Shown here one piece after another: positions 17,242 through 26,487 of a DNA stretch of 64,000 bases. The DNA lies in contig NZ_LXXZ01000040.1 of assembly GCF_003244875.1 (NCBI RefSeq), positions 1 to 64,000 of the forward strand, in the 5' to 3' direction. The number at the start of each line of letters is the position of its first letter. The first letter of the stretch is position 1. This DNA comes from Stenotrophomonas sepilia. Lineage in GTDB: Bacteria > Pseudomonadota > Gammaproteobacteria > Xanthomonadales > Xanthomonadaceae. The translations under genes were made by a program, and so were the position numbers. The notes under the pieces are model-generated. The model searched no databases. It saw only the letters and a list, made by a program, of their open reading frames with translations, and had not been told where the DNA came from.

Positions 17242-19344
17242 TCAGTATTCCGGTGAATCGACGGCAGCCCTGCTGGCCGCCTGGTAGGGGAGGTGGACAT
17301 CGACCAGGGTGCCTTCGCCATGCGCGGATTCAATCCGCACGTGGCCACCGACGCTCTGTGCGCGCTCGCGCATCACGATGAGGCCCAGGCCGCGCGGGCC
17401 GTCCGGATCGAAGCCTTCGCCGTCATCGCGGATCTGCAGGTGCAGGCCGCGCTGGCCGACATCGCGCAGCTGCAGCAGGACCTGGCTGGCGCGCGCATGG
17501 CGCAGCGCATTGGTCAGGCTTTCCTGTGCGATGCGGAAGCAGGCCTGTTCGATGCTGTTGTCGGGGCGATGCGGCAACGGCTCGATCTCGGCCAGCAGCT
17601 CCACCGGCGAGGAGCGGAACAGAACCCGCGCCTGCCAGCTGAGTGCTGCCTCCAGGCCCAGTGCATCCAGCTGCGGGGGGCGCAGCAGGGTGGAGATGTC
17701 GCGCAGTTTGGCCACGGTGGTGTCGGCCAGGCTGACGATCTGCGCCAGATCCTGCCCACGCCGCTGCGGATCGTCCTCTTCCAGCGCCGCGTGCGCCGAC
17801 AGCTTGATCGCGGTGATGGCCTGGCCGATGTCATCGTGCAGATCGCGCGAAATCGCACGACGTTCGTCCTCCTGCAGCGAGAACAGCCGCCCGGCCATCG
17901 CCTGCAGTTCGCGGTTGCTGGTTTCCAGCGCGCTGCGGATGCGCTCGGAATCACTGAGGTCGCGCACGATCAGCAGCTTGCAGTCGCGGCCACCGTAGCG
18001 CACGTCGCCCACCGCCAGGCCGGCATGGAAGCTGCGGCCGTCGCCGCGCTGCATGGCCACCACGCTGCTGTGGCCTGGTCCCAGGTGCGGCTGGCCGGCA
18101 CGCAGCTGGCTGCGCACCCGCGGCAGGTCTGCGGCAGCGACCAGCGCCGACAAGGGCTCGCCCAGCAGGGTATGGCTGCCGTAGCCGAACAGGCCGGCGG
18201 CCCAGGCGTTGGCGTACAACACATGTTCGTCGGAGAGGATCACCACGCCGTCGGGCAGTACCCGCACCAGCTCGCGGAACTGCTCCTCGCGCTCGCGCAG
18301 CAGTCGCCGCGACTGCTCGCGTTCGGTCACGTCCTGCAGCGTGCCGAGCACGCGGTTGCGGCCAGCCTCATCGAGACCACTGGCGGCACGCAGGTGCACC
18401 ATCAGCGCGCGCCCGTCCATCGACAGCAGCGGCAGCAGCACGTCCACCTGTACCGGCTCGCCGGAGCACAGCTCGGCCAGCAGCTGCTCGGTCTGGGTGG
18501 CGGTGGCCGGGTCGGCCGGCACCAGCAGTTCGTCGAAGCGGTGCCAGCGGCGGGCTTCGGGCGGGCGGCGGCCGAGCAGGCGATAGACCTGGTTGGAATA
18601 GCGGCCCAGCCCGGTGGACGGGTCCAGCTCCCAGGCGCCGATGCGGGCCAGTTCGTGGGCTTCTTCCACCCGTGCCAGCGCCTGGTCGCGACGCAGCTGG
18701 GCCAGGTCCTCGGCAGTGCGATCGATGGCGATCAGCAGGCGCGCATTGTGACCGTCGTAACTGATCGCGTTGGAGCGCAGTTCCATCTGCCGCAGCGCGC
18801 CATCGCGCAGCTGCAGCTGCGCGCGCAGGATGCACAGCTCGTCGGGCGCCTCGCGGATCGCCTCCAGCTTGGCCTGCAGCGCCTGGCCCTGGCCGGGTGG
18901 CCACAAGGCGTCGATGGTCTGTTCCAGCAGCTCATCGCGCTCCCAGCCGAAAGCGGTGCAGGCGGCTGGGTTGGCGTCGAGGATCGCCAATGTGTCCAGG
19001 TCATAGACGAGGATCGGGCCGGGGTTGCCCTCGAACATCTGCCGCAGGCGCAGCTCCGAGGCCTGCTGGCGGGCGTGGGTATGCAGCACGTGCTCGGCCA
19101 GCGGGCGCAGCAGCAGGTACAGCAGGCCCGCGCTGGCCAGGGCGAAGAACGAGCCCTTCAGGCCTTGCCACAGGGCCGCCTGCTGCGGATCGGGCACCAG
19201 CGCCTGCACCACGCTGTCGGTGGAGATCATCCAGGCCAGCGCCATCACCAGGTAGCTCAACACCACCCGTCGCCGGTCACGGCTCAGCGCCTGCGCCATC
19301 CGCGGGTCGGGAACTGGGGCGTTGCCGGTCGGTTCTGCGGGCAT
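17242..19344 (-). CDS. Membrane PAS sensor histidine kinase (NarL-partner type)
   Basis: This 700-residue protein has two predicted membrane segments (about 27-47 and 63-82), then several PAS domains (about 90-215, 225-335 and 340-465) and a HisKA_3 dimerisation domain with RRAISRDLHDDIGQAITAIKL (phosphoacceptor His503). It ends in HATPase_c (FRIAQESLTNALRHARAS, RDDGEGFDPDG, RGLGLIVMRERAQSVGG). It is immediately upstream of the GGDEF-EAL-REC regulator, whose receiver is its likely target; RavS of Xanthomonas is the closest described analogue. It is divergent from the diguanylate cyclase/phosphodiesterase at 19475. Confidence 0.87.
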   Translation of the reverse strand: MPAEPTGNAPVPDPRMAQALSRDRRRVVLSYLVMALAWMISTDSVVQALVPDPQQAALWQGLKGSFFALASAGLLYLLLRPLAEHVLHTHARQQASELRLRQMFEGNPGPILVYDLDTLAILDANPAACTAFGWERDELLEQTIDALWPPGQGQALQAKLEAIREAPDELCILRAQLQLRDGALRQMELRSNAISYDGHNARLLIAIDRTAEDLAQLRRDQALARVEEAHELARIGAWELDPSTGLGRYSNQVYRLLGRRPPEARRWHRFDELLVPADPATATQTEQLLAELCSGEPVQVDVLLPLLSMDGRALMVHLRAASGLDEAGRNRVLGTLQDVTEREQSRRLLREREEQFRELVRVLPDGVVILSDEHVLYANAWAAGLFGYGSHTLLGEPLSALVAAADLPRVRSQLRAGQPHLGPGHSSVVAMQRGDGRSFHAGLAVGDVRYGGRDCKLLIVRDLSDSERIRSALETSNRELQAMAGRLFSLQEDERRAISRDLHDDIGQAITAIKLSAHAALEEDDPQRRGQDLAQIVSLADTTVAKLRDISTLLRPPQLDALGLEAALSWQARVLFRSSPVELLAEIEPLPHRPDNSIEQACFRIAQESLTNALRHARASQVLLQLRDVGQRGLHLQIRDDGEGFDPDGPRGLGLIVMRERAQSVGGHVRIESAHGEGTLVDVHLPYQAASRAAVDSPEY

Positions 19345-19474
19345 GGACGGGGAGGGTGAAAGGGGCGCCGGTCATCTTACCCCGCAGCGTGCCGTCACCA
19401 CTCAATTATCCGCCGCAGGCGCCGTTAACCACTGCGTGCCCCGCTGACGGGCGAGTCATCCGGAGCAAGATCGC

Positions 19475-22234
19475 GTGGACCAAGGGATCATCGCCAGCCT
19501 GCTGCAGCACCCGCTTGCGTCGGCGCTGGTCATCGTCGACCGTACCGGGCGCCCGCTGGCGGCCAATCCGGCCGCGCGCGAGCATGGCCTGCCGGCCACC
19601 GTGGCTGCCTATGCGCCAATGCTGGAAGATCTACGCCTGATGGCCGCCGATGGCGGCATCGTGCCCTGCACGCTGCCAGGCGGCCCGCGCGGCCACTACG
19701 ACGGCCACCTGCGCGCCGTGCATGACGGTGCCGGCAACCTGCTGGCGTTCACCCTGAGCATTCCCGAGCCGGTGCCGGTCGATGGGGGTGGGCGCTGGGA
19801 ACTGGCACTGGACAGCGCCGGTCATAGCCTGTGGGACTGGGACATCCCCAGTGACCGGGTGGCGCGCACGCCGGCGCTGGGCGACGAGACGGCCACCGAA
19901 CTGCTGTCGCGCGTGCACAGCGAGGACATCGACCAGGTGCGTGCCGCGCTCGACGAGCACCTGCGCGGGCGCAGTGAGCAGTACAGTGCACAGTTCCGCT
20001 TCCGCCAGGCCGATGGCCAGTGGCGTTGGGTGCTGGATCGCGGCCGCGTGGTCGCGCGCACCGCTGATGGCCAGCCGCTGCGCATGGTCGGCACGCATAC
20101 CGATATCGAGCAGCAGAAGCAGCTCGAATCGCTGCTGCAGGAACAGCAGCTGCACCTGAGCGAGGCCCAGCGCATCGCCAGCATGGGCAGCTGGTCGTTC
20201 GACCCCAACAGCGGGCACTTCTGGTGGTCGCCGGAACTGCGATCGCTGCTGGCGCTGGAGCACGGCGCCGTGCCCGGCCAGCGGCGCTGGCTGAAGCAGC
20301 TGCATCCGCGCTCGCGTGGCGCGTTGCGTGCGGCATGGCGGCGGCTGTGGCGCGATGGTCGTGCCGCCAATCTCGAGCTGGAGCTGACCCGTGGCCATGA
20401 GCCATCACAGCACCTGCGGCTGTGGATGCAGCCGCTGCTGGACATGGACGGGCAGCCCAAGCGCCTGCTCGGCCAGGTGCAGAACATCACCGAACAGCAC
20501 CAGACCGACGCGTTGATTCGCTGGCGCACCGAACTGCTGAACCGGGTTTCCGCGCTGGGCCGCATCGGCGGCTGCGAGATCGAGGTGCAGACCCGGAGCA
20601 TGCAATGGACCGAGGAATGCTATCGCATCCACGGCCTGCGCAAGGAGCCGATCACCCTCGATCAGGCGATGGCGCTGTATACCGAAGACTCGCGCGATGC
20701 GTTCGAGGCGGCACTGGCCCGCATCGCCAACGGCGGCCTGCCCGAGCAGCTGGACCTGTGCTTCTACCGCCAGTCCGGCCTGCGTGTCTGGGTGCAGGTG
20801 CTGATCGAGCTGGATCGTCGTGACGGACTGCCGCCGCGCTTCGTGGTGCTTTTCCGTGATATCACCCGCGAGCGCGAGGCCAACGAGCGCATTGAACTGC
20901 TGGCCCACTACGACCTGCTGACCGGCCTGCCCAATCGCGTGCTGCTCGGCGAACAGACCGCCGAGGCCATCGAGGAGGCGCGTGATCGCGGCACCTCGTT
21001 GGCGATGCTGTTCATCGACCTGAACGGCTTCAAGACCATCAACGACAGCTTCGGCCACGCCACGGGTGATGCGCTGCTGAAGGCTGCCGCGACCCGCCTG
21101 CACCAGAACCTGCGCAACAATGATCTGTTTGGCCGTTTCAGCGGCGACGAGTTCATCGTCGTACTGCGCGACCTGGCTGAGCCCGAGGATGCGGGACATG
21201 TCGCCCGCAAGCTGATCGCCTCGCTGGCCGAGCCGCTGCGCCGTGGCGAGACCACGCTGAAGGTCGGTGCCAGTGTCGGCATCGCGATGCTGGGTGATGC
21301 GCAGACCGATTTCGATTCACTGCTGCGCGCTGCCGACGCCGCGATGTACGCGGCCAAGGAAGCCGGACGCAACACCTACCAGTATTACAGCCAGGATGCC
21401 CTGGCCCGCATCCAGCGCAGGCTGGAGCTCGAGCACGCGCTGCACGGTGCGATCGAGCGCGAGGAGTTCAGCCTGGCCTATCAACCGCTGCTGCATGCCC
21501 ACCAGGGCGAGCCGCCGGCAATCGAAGCACTGCTGCGCTGGCATCGCCCCGGCATCGGCTATTGCAGCCCGGCCGAGTTCATTCCCATCGCCGAGAAATG
21601 CGGCGAGATCGTACGCATCGGCGACTGGGTACTGAACGAAGCCTGCCGTCAGGCAACCGCCTGGGACCGGGCTGGACTGCACTTCGACCGCATCGCGGTC
21701 AACGTGTCGGCGGTGCAGCTGCGCGACCGTGGCTTCGCCGAACGTGTGATCGAGATCTGCCATGCCCACGGCTGGCCGCCGCAGCGGCTGGAGCTGGAGC
21801 TGACCGAATCGGCGCTGATCCGTGACACCGACATCCTGCGCCACTGCTTCGACGTGCTCGAACGGCACGGCGTGCCGCTGGCGGTGGACGACTTCGGTAC
21901 CGGCTTCTCCAACCTCAACTACCTCAACCGCTTCCCGGTCGGGCGGCTGAAGATCGACCGTAGTTTCGTGCAGGGCATGCTGCACGATTCGGGCACGGCC
22001 GAAGTGACCCAGGCCATCGTGCACCTGGGCCACGCGCTGGGCATGAAGGTGGTGGCCGAGGGCGTGGAGACGCACCAGGAGGAAGACATGCTGCGCCGCC
22101 AGGGCTGCGACGAGATCCAGGGTTACCTGTACTCGCGCCCGCTCAGCCCGCGTGACCTGGCGCAGTGGCTGCGTCAGCAGCGTCCGTTACCGATGCGCAC
22201 CGACGCCAGCAGCGAAGCAGTGCTGGTGCGCTGA
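19475..22234 (+). CDS. PAS-GGDEF-EAL cyclic-di-GMP turnover protein
   Basis: The 919-residue protein starts at GTG 19475 (GGAG 10 bases up). Several PAS/PAC modules fill the first 470 residues (WRWVLDRGRVVARTADGQPLRMVGTHTDI is a PAC segment). The GGDEF domain has SGDEF at 556-560 and an RNND I-site just before it. The EAL domain starts at about 660 (EAL from Glu684) and keeps NVS, ELTESAL, DDFGTG, LKIDRSF and VVAEGVET. Both activities therefore look possible, with the phosphodiesterase fully canonical. No membrane segment is seen. Its location beside the RavR-like genes and the flagellar cluster suggests a role in the motility switch. Confidence 0.9.
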   Translation: MDQGIIASLLQHPLASALVIVDRTGRPLAANPAAREHGLPATVAAYAPMLEDLRLMAADGGIVPCTLPGGPRGHYDGHLRAVHDGAGNLLAFTLSIPEPVPVDGGGRWELALDSAGHSLWDWDIPSDRVARTPALGDETATELLSRVHSEDIDQVRAALDEHLRGRSEQYSAQFRFRQADGQWRWVLDRGRVVARTADGQPLRMVGTHTDIEQQKQLESLLQEQQLHLSEAQRIASMGSWSFDPNSGHFWWSPELRSLLALEHGAVPGQRRWLKQLHPRSRGALRAAWRRLWRDGRAANLELELTRGHEPSQHLRLWMQPLLDMDGQPKRLLGQVQNITEQHQTDALIRWRTELLNRVSALGRIGGCEIEVQTRSMQWTEECYRIHGLRKEPITLDQAMALYTEDSRDAFEAALARIANGGLPEQLDLCFYRQSGLRVWVQVLIELDRRDGLPPRFVVLFRDITREREANERIELLAHYDLLTGLPNRVLLGEQTAEAIEEARDRGTSLAMLFIDLNGFKTINDSFGHATGDALLKAAATRLHQNLRNNDLFGRFSGDEFIVVLRDLAEPEDAGHVARKLIASLAEPLRRGETTLKVGASVGIAMLGDAQTDFDSLLRAADAAMYAAKEAGRNTYQYYSQDALARIQRRLELEHALHGAIEREEFSLAYQPLLHAHQGEPPAIEALLRWHRPGIGYCSPAEFIPIAEKCGEIVRIGDWVLNEACRQATAWDRAGLHFDRIAVNVSAVQLRDRGFAERVIEICHAHGWPPQRLELELTESALIRDTDILRHCFDVLERHGVPLAVDDFGTGFSNLNYLNRFPVGRLKIDRSFVQGMLHDSGTAEVTQAIVHLGHALGMKVVAEGVETHQEEDMLRRQGCDEIQGYLYSRPLSPRDLAQWLRQQRPLPMRTDASSEAVLVR

Positions 22235-22247
22235 CCACCCGCCGCTG

Positions 22248-22341
22248 GTAGGTGCCGACCGTTGGTCGGCACGGTTGCCGCATGGCGTGGATCTACTCAA
22301 AGAGCCAGCATCAGGTAGTTGCCGACCTTGGTCGGCGTGCA
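22248..22341. repeat. REP cluster: two GTAG-TGCCGACC palindromes and a partial GGCGTGGATC element
   Basis: A unit gtaggtgccgaccgttggtc (22248-22267, stem closing at 22272) and a similar unit at 22315-22341 flank a partial copy (22278-22297) of the atggcgtggatctac family. The 191-base gap after the EAL gene holds nothing else recognisable. Confidence 0.75.
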
Positions 22342-22425
22342 CGCTGGTTCGCCCGTTGATGTGTCCGCCGTCAGCGACGCTGCGCAAGCTCTGCGAGCAC
22401 ATCCAGCGCCTTGCGTTTTACCAGG

Positions 22426-23457
22426 CTACCTAGCCCGCCAGCCGTGCTCTGACACCGGCTCCTTCGAGCTGTAAATCTCTCCGTCGCCCAGCGGCCCCAA
22501 CATCTCACGGGCTCGCCAGAACATTGGCTCCCCGTCCTCGGCCAGAACATCCAGTTCGGCAGCATCCAATGCAAGCAGGAAGTCGTGCAGGCGTCTGTCG
22601 CGGTCGATGTTGCTTGCTGGAAGAGTCAGTGTTGCAGGCGCGCATAGGTAACCTTCGTGGGGTTCAAGCGTGAGTTCGACTCCGGTTCGCTCGCCACAGA
22701 TCAGCATCTGGCCGAATGGCGAGATCGCATAGACATGGAAATCATCTTTGCCCCATAGAGGGCTGCCCGCCAGAAGGTCGGCGAGCACCGATTCGTACCC
22801 CGCAGGGTTCACCAAAGCCAGTCGATCATCGTGATAGCGCGCAAGACCGTCGCGCTGCCACAGTGCCAGCAATGCGTCCGGGAACCTGCCTTTCCAGAGC
22901 GTCAGCATGGTGTCAGCAACAGGCGAGCCTGGAGTACTGGTTTGCAGTTGATCCAGAAGGCTCGTCGTGAAGAGGGCGGAAGTATCGGTATCCACGACTG
23001 CCGAGACGGTCTCCGGGTGGTCCCGGCCCTCCGGATCTTCCGGCAGCAGGTCGAGGAATGTCAGCATGCTCTCGGCCCGTGCAAGCTCCAGGTTCGATTC
23101 CTCGCCCGGAATGGCGCTTGCCTTGCTTCCGGAGACAAGCAACAAGGCGCCCGTTGGAAGCTCATGCCACGGGGCTTCAAGGATCAGATAACGTCGCGGC
23201 GCCTGTTCGGCATCATCGTCAAGGATGATGACTGGCGGGCCGTCTTGCACGCACCCCGCGGACACTTCAACTGCTGCATCGATCACACCCGCTTCAGGAT
23301 CGTACGCATCGATCGGAGCGGAGTAGGGCTGCTGGAACGCTCCAAACGTCTTCAGCGCCTGCTGAAGTGCCTCAAGGGAATCGGGATCCACGGTCAATGG
23401 GACAGGGGTTGCCGGAAGCTGCAAAGCTACTGAGAGGCAGAGAAGGGCGCTGGTCAT
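22426..23457 (-). CDS. GAD-like / Tdi1-like domain protein (orphan, possible immunity protein)
   Basis: The 343-residue product starts MTSALLCLSVALQLPA, a possible signal peptide; the frame is open to 23547, so the start is uncertain. The first 170 residues are unrecognised. The second half (about 185-335) resembles the GAD-like/DUF1851 (Tdi1-type) family: RFPDALLALWQRDGLARYHD, LALVNPAGYESVLADLL, YAISPFGQMLICGE and a terminal MLGPLGDGEIY. Members of that family include immunity proteins to type VI effectors. No toxin gene is adjacent. Base composition is visibly less GC-rich than that of its neighbours and REP elements flank it, suggesting acquisition. The domain call is from motif recall only. 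Confidence 0.6.
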   Translation of the reverse strand: MTSALLCLSVALQLPATPVPLTVDPDSLEALQQALKTFGAFQQPYSAPIDAYDPEAGVIDAAVEVSAGCVQDGPPVIILDDDAEQAPRRYLILEAPWHELPTGALLLVSGSKASAIPGEESNLELARAESMLTFLDLLPEDPEGRDHPETVSAVVDTDTSALFTTSLLDQLQTSTPGSPVADTMLTLWKGRFPDALLALWQRDGLARYHDDRLALVNPAGYESVLADLLAGSPLWGKDDFHVYAISPFGQMLICGERTGVELTLEPHEGYLCAPATLTLPASNIDRDRRLHDFLLALDAAELDVLAEDGEPMFWRAREMLGPLGDGEIYSSKEPVSEHGWRAR

Positions 23458-23558
23458 CGGGCTGGTTTGATCTGAACCCCAATCGGCCCCTTCACGATGA
23501 AGGGCGCATGGTTCACGGTCCATGCAAACAGTCGGAAATGCTGGCATGGCGGGGCATC

Positions 23559-23580
23559 GTCCACGCGTGGCGTGGATCTA
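23559..23580. repeat. Palindromic element of the GTAGATCCACGCC family (partial)
   Basis: The sequence gtccacgcgtggcgtggatc followed by ta is a diverged copy of the palindrome seen at 24.13, 47.77, 56.79 and 56.84 kb. It ends at the stop codon of the next gene. Confidence 0.65.
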
Positions 23581-24084
23581 TTTCGGAAACTCCGCCTTCA
23601 ACTGCATGCGCAGCGCCTCGACAATGGCCGCATAGCGCCGCTTCTGCACCAGATAGCTGGCCAGGAACAGTGGCAGCACCAGCAGCATGGGCGCCACCAT
23701 CGGGCGCATCGCCACCAGCGGCAACAGCAGCAGCGACAGGATGGCCACGAACCAGCTGCACAGTCCGATCACCCGCACCTCGTGCCGCCGTGCGTTGAGC
23801 ACGATGCGTCCACGCATCACCGGGAAGTAGCGCAGGCCGAAGCTCGGCGCGAAGCTCTCGCGGAACGCCATGCTGCCATCGGGCAGCGCATGGAAGGCCA
23901 GCCGCAGCCACTTGTCCTGCGGCAGGTCACGCTCCAGGCTGCCCAGCGAGAGCCGGGCCTGCATGGCCGGCGGCGCCGCGATGCGTTCGTTGAACAGGGT
24001 GATGCCGCAGCTGAAATAGCCGGCCACCCAGGCCATCAGGAGGACGGTCTCCAACAGCACGAGTGCGATCAGGGTGATGGCCAT
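23578..24084 (-). CDS. Unknown inner-membrane protein
   Basis: The 168-residue product has an N-terminal hydrophobic segment (MAITLIALVLLETVLLMAWV), a middle soluble part of about 75 residues and two close hydrophobic segments (ICSW-like GLCSWFVAILSLLLLPLVA and VAPMLLVLPLFLASYLV), then a basic, helical tail. The family is not recognised. The ATG at 24084 was chosen because it begins the first hydrophobic segment; an upstream in-frame codon at 24111 is less likely. A REP element touches its stop codon. Confidence 0.6.
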   Translation of the reverse strand: MAITLIALVLLETVLLMAWVAGYFSCGITLFNERIAAPPAMQARLSLGSLERDLPQDKWLRLAFHALPDGSMAFRESFAPSFGLRYFPVMRGRIVLNARRHEVRVIGLCSWFVAILSLLLLPLVAMRPMVAPMLLVLPLFLASYLVQKRRYAAIVEALRMQLKAEFPK

Positions 24085-24130
24085 AGGTCTTCCATGGACG
24101 GGACCGGGCAATCATGCCATGCGGGATGCC

Positions 24131-24154
24131 CCACCCACGCAGGGCGTGGATCTA
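24131..24154. repeat. Palindromic element of the GTAGATCCACGCC family
   Basis: ccacccacgcagggcgtgga followed by tcta is a diverged copy; its GTAG end overlaps the stop codon of the small gene at 24152. Confidence 0.65.
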
Positions 24155-24367
24155 CTTCAGGGCTTCGCCATCCAACCCCAGGTCCCACGCCAGCCCCAAC
24201 AGCTCGTCGTCCGCCGGCGATGGCGCCGGGCGCGCGTCCGCCAGCTGCTGCAGCTCGCAGATTTCCTCGCGGGCGACCTCTTCCAGCTTTTGCAGCTGCT
24301 CACGCACGCTCGCGTTGCGCGGGCGCTCGGTGTCGGTGAGGGCGGGCAGGGCGCGGATCAGGGTCAT
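24152..24367 (-). CDS. Small unknown protein, 71 residues
   Basis: The product starts MTLIRALPALTDTERPRNAS, continues as a charged helix (VREQLQKLEEVAREEICELQQL) and ends in an acidic tail (ADDELLGLAWDLGLDGEALK). It has no signal peptide or membrane segment. The family is not recognised. It lies between the transducer terminator and an unknown membrane-protein gene; the helical content suggests a protein-protein contact role but nothing more can be said. Confidence 0.5.
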   Translation of the reverse strand: MTLIRALPALTDTERPRNASVREQLQKLEEVAREEICELQQLADARPAPSPADDELLGLAWDLGLDGEALK

Positions 24368-24404
24368 GGTGCGCGTACAGGATGCATCCAGCGGCGGGTT
24401 ACAG

Positions 24405-24432
24405 GCAAAGGCCCCGGACGAACCGGGGCCTT
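24405..24432 (-). terminator. Intrinsic terminator of the transducer gene
   Basis: On the minus strand a perfect 10-bp stem AAGGCCCCGG / CCGGGGCCTT (24408-24417 / 24423-24432) with a 5-base loop is followed by TTTGCCTG. It lies 34 bases after the stop at 24466. Confidence 0.8.
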
Positions 24433-24465
24433 GCGGGCTGCCGGCGAGGGCAGCGGACATCAGGA

Positions 24466-25656
24466 TCAGAACAGCTCTACCGTGCCGGCACCCATGCTCT
24501 GCTGGGCAACCGGCTTGTGCGGCGGGCGTTCCCATTCGCTGCGCAGTTCGCGCAGGCGGTTGCCGGTGCGCTGCAGGGCGCTGGCGATCTCCTCGTCGAA
24601 CACGCCGCCATTGCGGTGCAGCAGCTCCTGCAGGGCCACCGCTTCGCGGTTGATCGCGGTCAGGCGGTCCAGGTGGGTGTGCACGCCGCCCAGCGCCTGG
24701 GTGGCGATGTCTTCGAACTGCAGGGCGCGCACGGCTTCAGCCACGCTGCCATCGATCGCGCGGGCGCACTCGGACACTTCGCGCATGCCGTCGCCCAGCG
24801 AGGCATTGATCTGCGCGACGTTGTCGAGCATTGCCGCCGCTTCCTGGCGCGCTTCGCGGGAGCGGTCCATGTCACGCGAGGCCATGTGCGAGACCGTCTC
24901 GCGCACCTTGGCGATGGCGTCCTTGGAGCTGTGCGCCAGCTTGCGGATCTGCTCGTTGAAGGTGGTCGAGCGCTCGGACAGGTTGCGCACTTCGTCGGCG
25001 ACCACCGCGAAGCCTCGGCCGGCTTCACCGGCACGCGCGGCTTCGATGGCGGCGTTCAGCGCCAGCAGGTTGGTCTGGTCGGCGATCGACTTGACGTCTT
25101 CCAGCAGCGCGAAGATGCCATCCAGGTGCTGTGCCATCTGGTCGATGTGCTGCACGGTGGTGCTGCTCTGGCCGCTCACCTGTTCCAGCGCTTCCACCAG
25201 CTGTTCCATGCGGTGGCTGGCGTGCTGGGCGAAACGGGCAACGTCGAGGCCGGCATTGCCTTCATCGCCGGCGCGGTCGACGATGCGCGACAGCGCCTGG
25301 CTCTGCTGGCGCGACTTGCGGTTCATCGCATCGAAGCTGCCGCCCAGGCTGGAGACCGCCTGGCGGATAAGGTCGCGGGCGCGTTCCACTTCACCACGCG
25401 AACCGTCGATTTCGTTGCCGACGAAGTTGCGCAGTTCGGTCAGCAGCTGGTCCTGCTCACGCAGGACACGGGCATGTTCCGGGGAACGATGCGCCTGGGC
25501 GCGGGTGGTCCACCACGCAAAGCCGAGCCAGCTCAGCGTCATCGTGGTCAGGATCGCCCAGCGCAGGGCGGCCGGCCACTCGAAACCGATGGCGAAGGGG
25601 AGCAGCAGGGTCAGAGCCAGGGGGGCGGCCAGACGGATGAAAATGCGTGAGTACAT
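24466..25656 (-). CDS. Methyl-accepting-type signal transducer without a periplasmic sensor domain
   Basis: This 396-residue protein has two close N-terminal membrane segments (about 6-25 and 30-48) with almost no periplasmic loop. A coiled region then leads to an MCP signalling domain whose hairpin tip reads [39 protein letters not shown]. It probably signals to CheA/CheW from a membrane or cytoplasmic cue. ATG 25656 is preferred to GTG 25677 because a consensus sigma28 promoter ends at 25685, placing the transcript start near 25678. The gene is therefore part of the late flagellar regulon though 10 kb from the cluster. Confidence 0.88.
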   Translation of the reverse strand: MYSRIFIRLAAPLALTLLLPFAIGFEWPAALRWAILTTMTLSWLGFAWWTTRAQAHRSPEHARVLREQDQLLTELRNFVGNEIDGSRGEVERARDLIRQAVSSLGGSFDAMNRKSRQQSQALSRIVDRAGDEGNAGLDVARFAQHASHRMEQLVEALEQVSGQSSTTVQHIDQMAQHLDGIFALLEDVKSIADQTNLLALNAAIEAARAGEAGRGFAVVADEVRNLSERSTTFNEQIRKLAHSSKDAIAKVRETVSHMASRDMDRSREARQEAAAMLDNVAQINASLGDGMREVSECARAIDGSVAEAVRALQFEDIATQALGGVHTHLDRLTAINREAVALQELLHRNGGVFDEEIASALQRTGNRLRELRSEWERPPHKPVAQQSMGAGTVELF

Positions 25657-25684
25657 GGACGTTCTCGGGAGGTGCACGGAGGAT

Positions 25685-25711
25685 GTATCGGCCGTACCCC
25701 CTTTCTCTTTA
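25685..25711 (-). promoter_or_regulatory. Sigma28 promoter of the MCP-type transducer
   Basis: On the minus strand TAAA (25708-25711), a 15-base spacer and GCCGATAC (25685-25692) are a near-perfect FliA promoter. Confidence 0.9.
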
Positions 25712-25742
25712 ACGTCGATGTGCTTGGAAGTGCATTCTGAAT

Positions 25743-25866
25743 GCGCCGGTTTTCCGGCGCTTGGCGGCTTCGGGGTCTGAGCCCTTTCCGTGCCGGAAAG
25801 GGATCCGACCCCTGGGTAGGCAGCGGCGGGGTCGGATCCCTTTTCGTGGAAAAGGGCTCTGACCCC
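25743..25866. repeat. Two inverted GGGGTC hairpin repeats plus a small hairpin
   Basis: Unit 1 (25772-25812) and unit 2 (25828-25866) each fold on themselves (ggggtc...gacccc ends with a ccctttcc-type stem), and unit 2 is nearly the reverse complement of unit 1. A single perfect member of the family lies at 54293-54333. A small hairpin gcgccgg-tttt-ccggcgc sits at 25743-25760. The pair lies just after hflD and may terminate its transcript. Confidence 0.85.
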
Positions 25867-25872
25867 ACACCC

Positions 25873-26487
25873 TTACGCCAGCTGCCGGTCCACGGCCTCG
25901 ATCATCGCCTTGCGGCCGAACAGGAAGTCCCAGTAGCTGCCGCCCAGCTGGCGCCACAGCACTGCCGAGCGCACCGCGGCCAACAGCAGGGCACGGATCT
26001 CGGCCACCACGCCGGCCTGGCCCAGGTAGTGCGGGTTGCCCTGCACCATCACCCGCGGCTTGAGGTGGCTGATGGTGTCCGCGTACAGGCTTCCCAGGCT
26101 GGCCAGCACATCCGGGTGGCCGCTGTCGCCCAGTTCGGTGGCCTGGAGCTGGGCACGCTCGATGCCCGAAGCAACCTTGTTCACGGTGGCGCCATCCTGA
26201 ACAAAGCGGCGCTCCAGCTGCAGCACCGACAGCGCCAGTTTCGGCAGGATCGGATCCTGGCCCTGGTTGCGGAAATAGTTGTGCAGCAGGCGCAGCCCGG
26301 CCTTCAGTGCATGGCGGTCACCGAACACCGCCTGCGGCGAGGACGCATCGACACGGAACACGCTGTCCACGGCGGTGCGCACGGCGGCGGCGTCGGAATG
26401 GCCGGTATCGGCGATGCGGCGTACCTGCTGCAGGGCCTGGGCAATGCCGGCCAAGGCCAGGACGCGGTCGTCGACAGTGAAACTCAT
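25873..26487 (-). CDS. hflD: HflD-family protein
   Basis: The 204-residue protein starts [29 protein letters not shown] and fits the HflD (YcfC) family in length and in the conserved [27 protein letters not shown] and [19 protein letters not shown] segments. In E. coli it is a peripheral membrane protein that affects lambda lysogenisation, and it is co-transcribed with mnmA as here. Its ATG overlaps the mnmA stop. Confidence 0.93.
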   Translation of the reverse strand: MSFTVDDRVLALAGIAQALQQVRRIADTGHSDAAAVRTAVDSVFRVDASSPQAVFGDRHALKAGLRLLHNYFRNQGQDPILPKLALSVLQLERRFVQDGATVNKVASGIERAQLQATELGDSGHPDVLASLGSLYADTISHLKPRVMVQGNPHYLGQAGVVAEIRALLLAAVRSAVLWRQLGGSYWDFLFGRKAMIEAVDRQLA

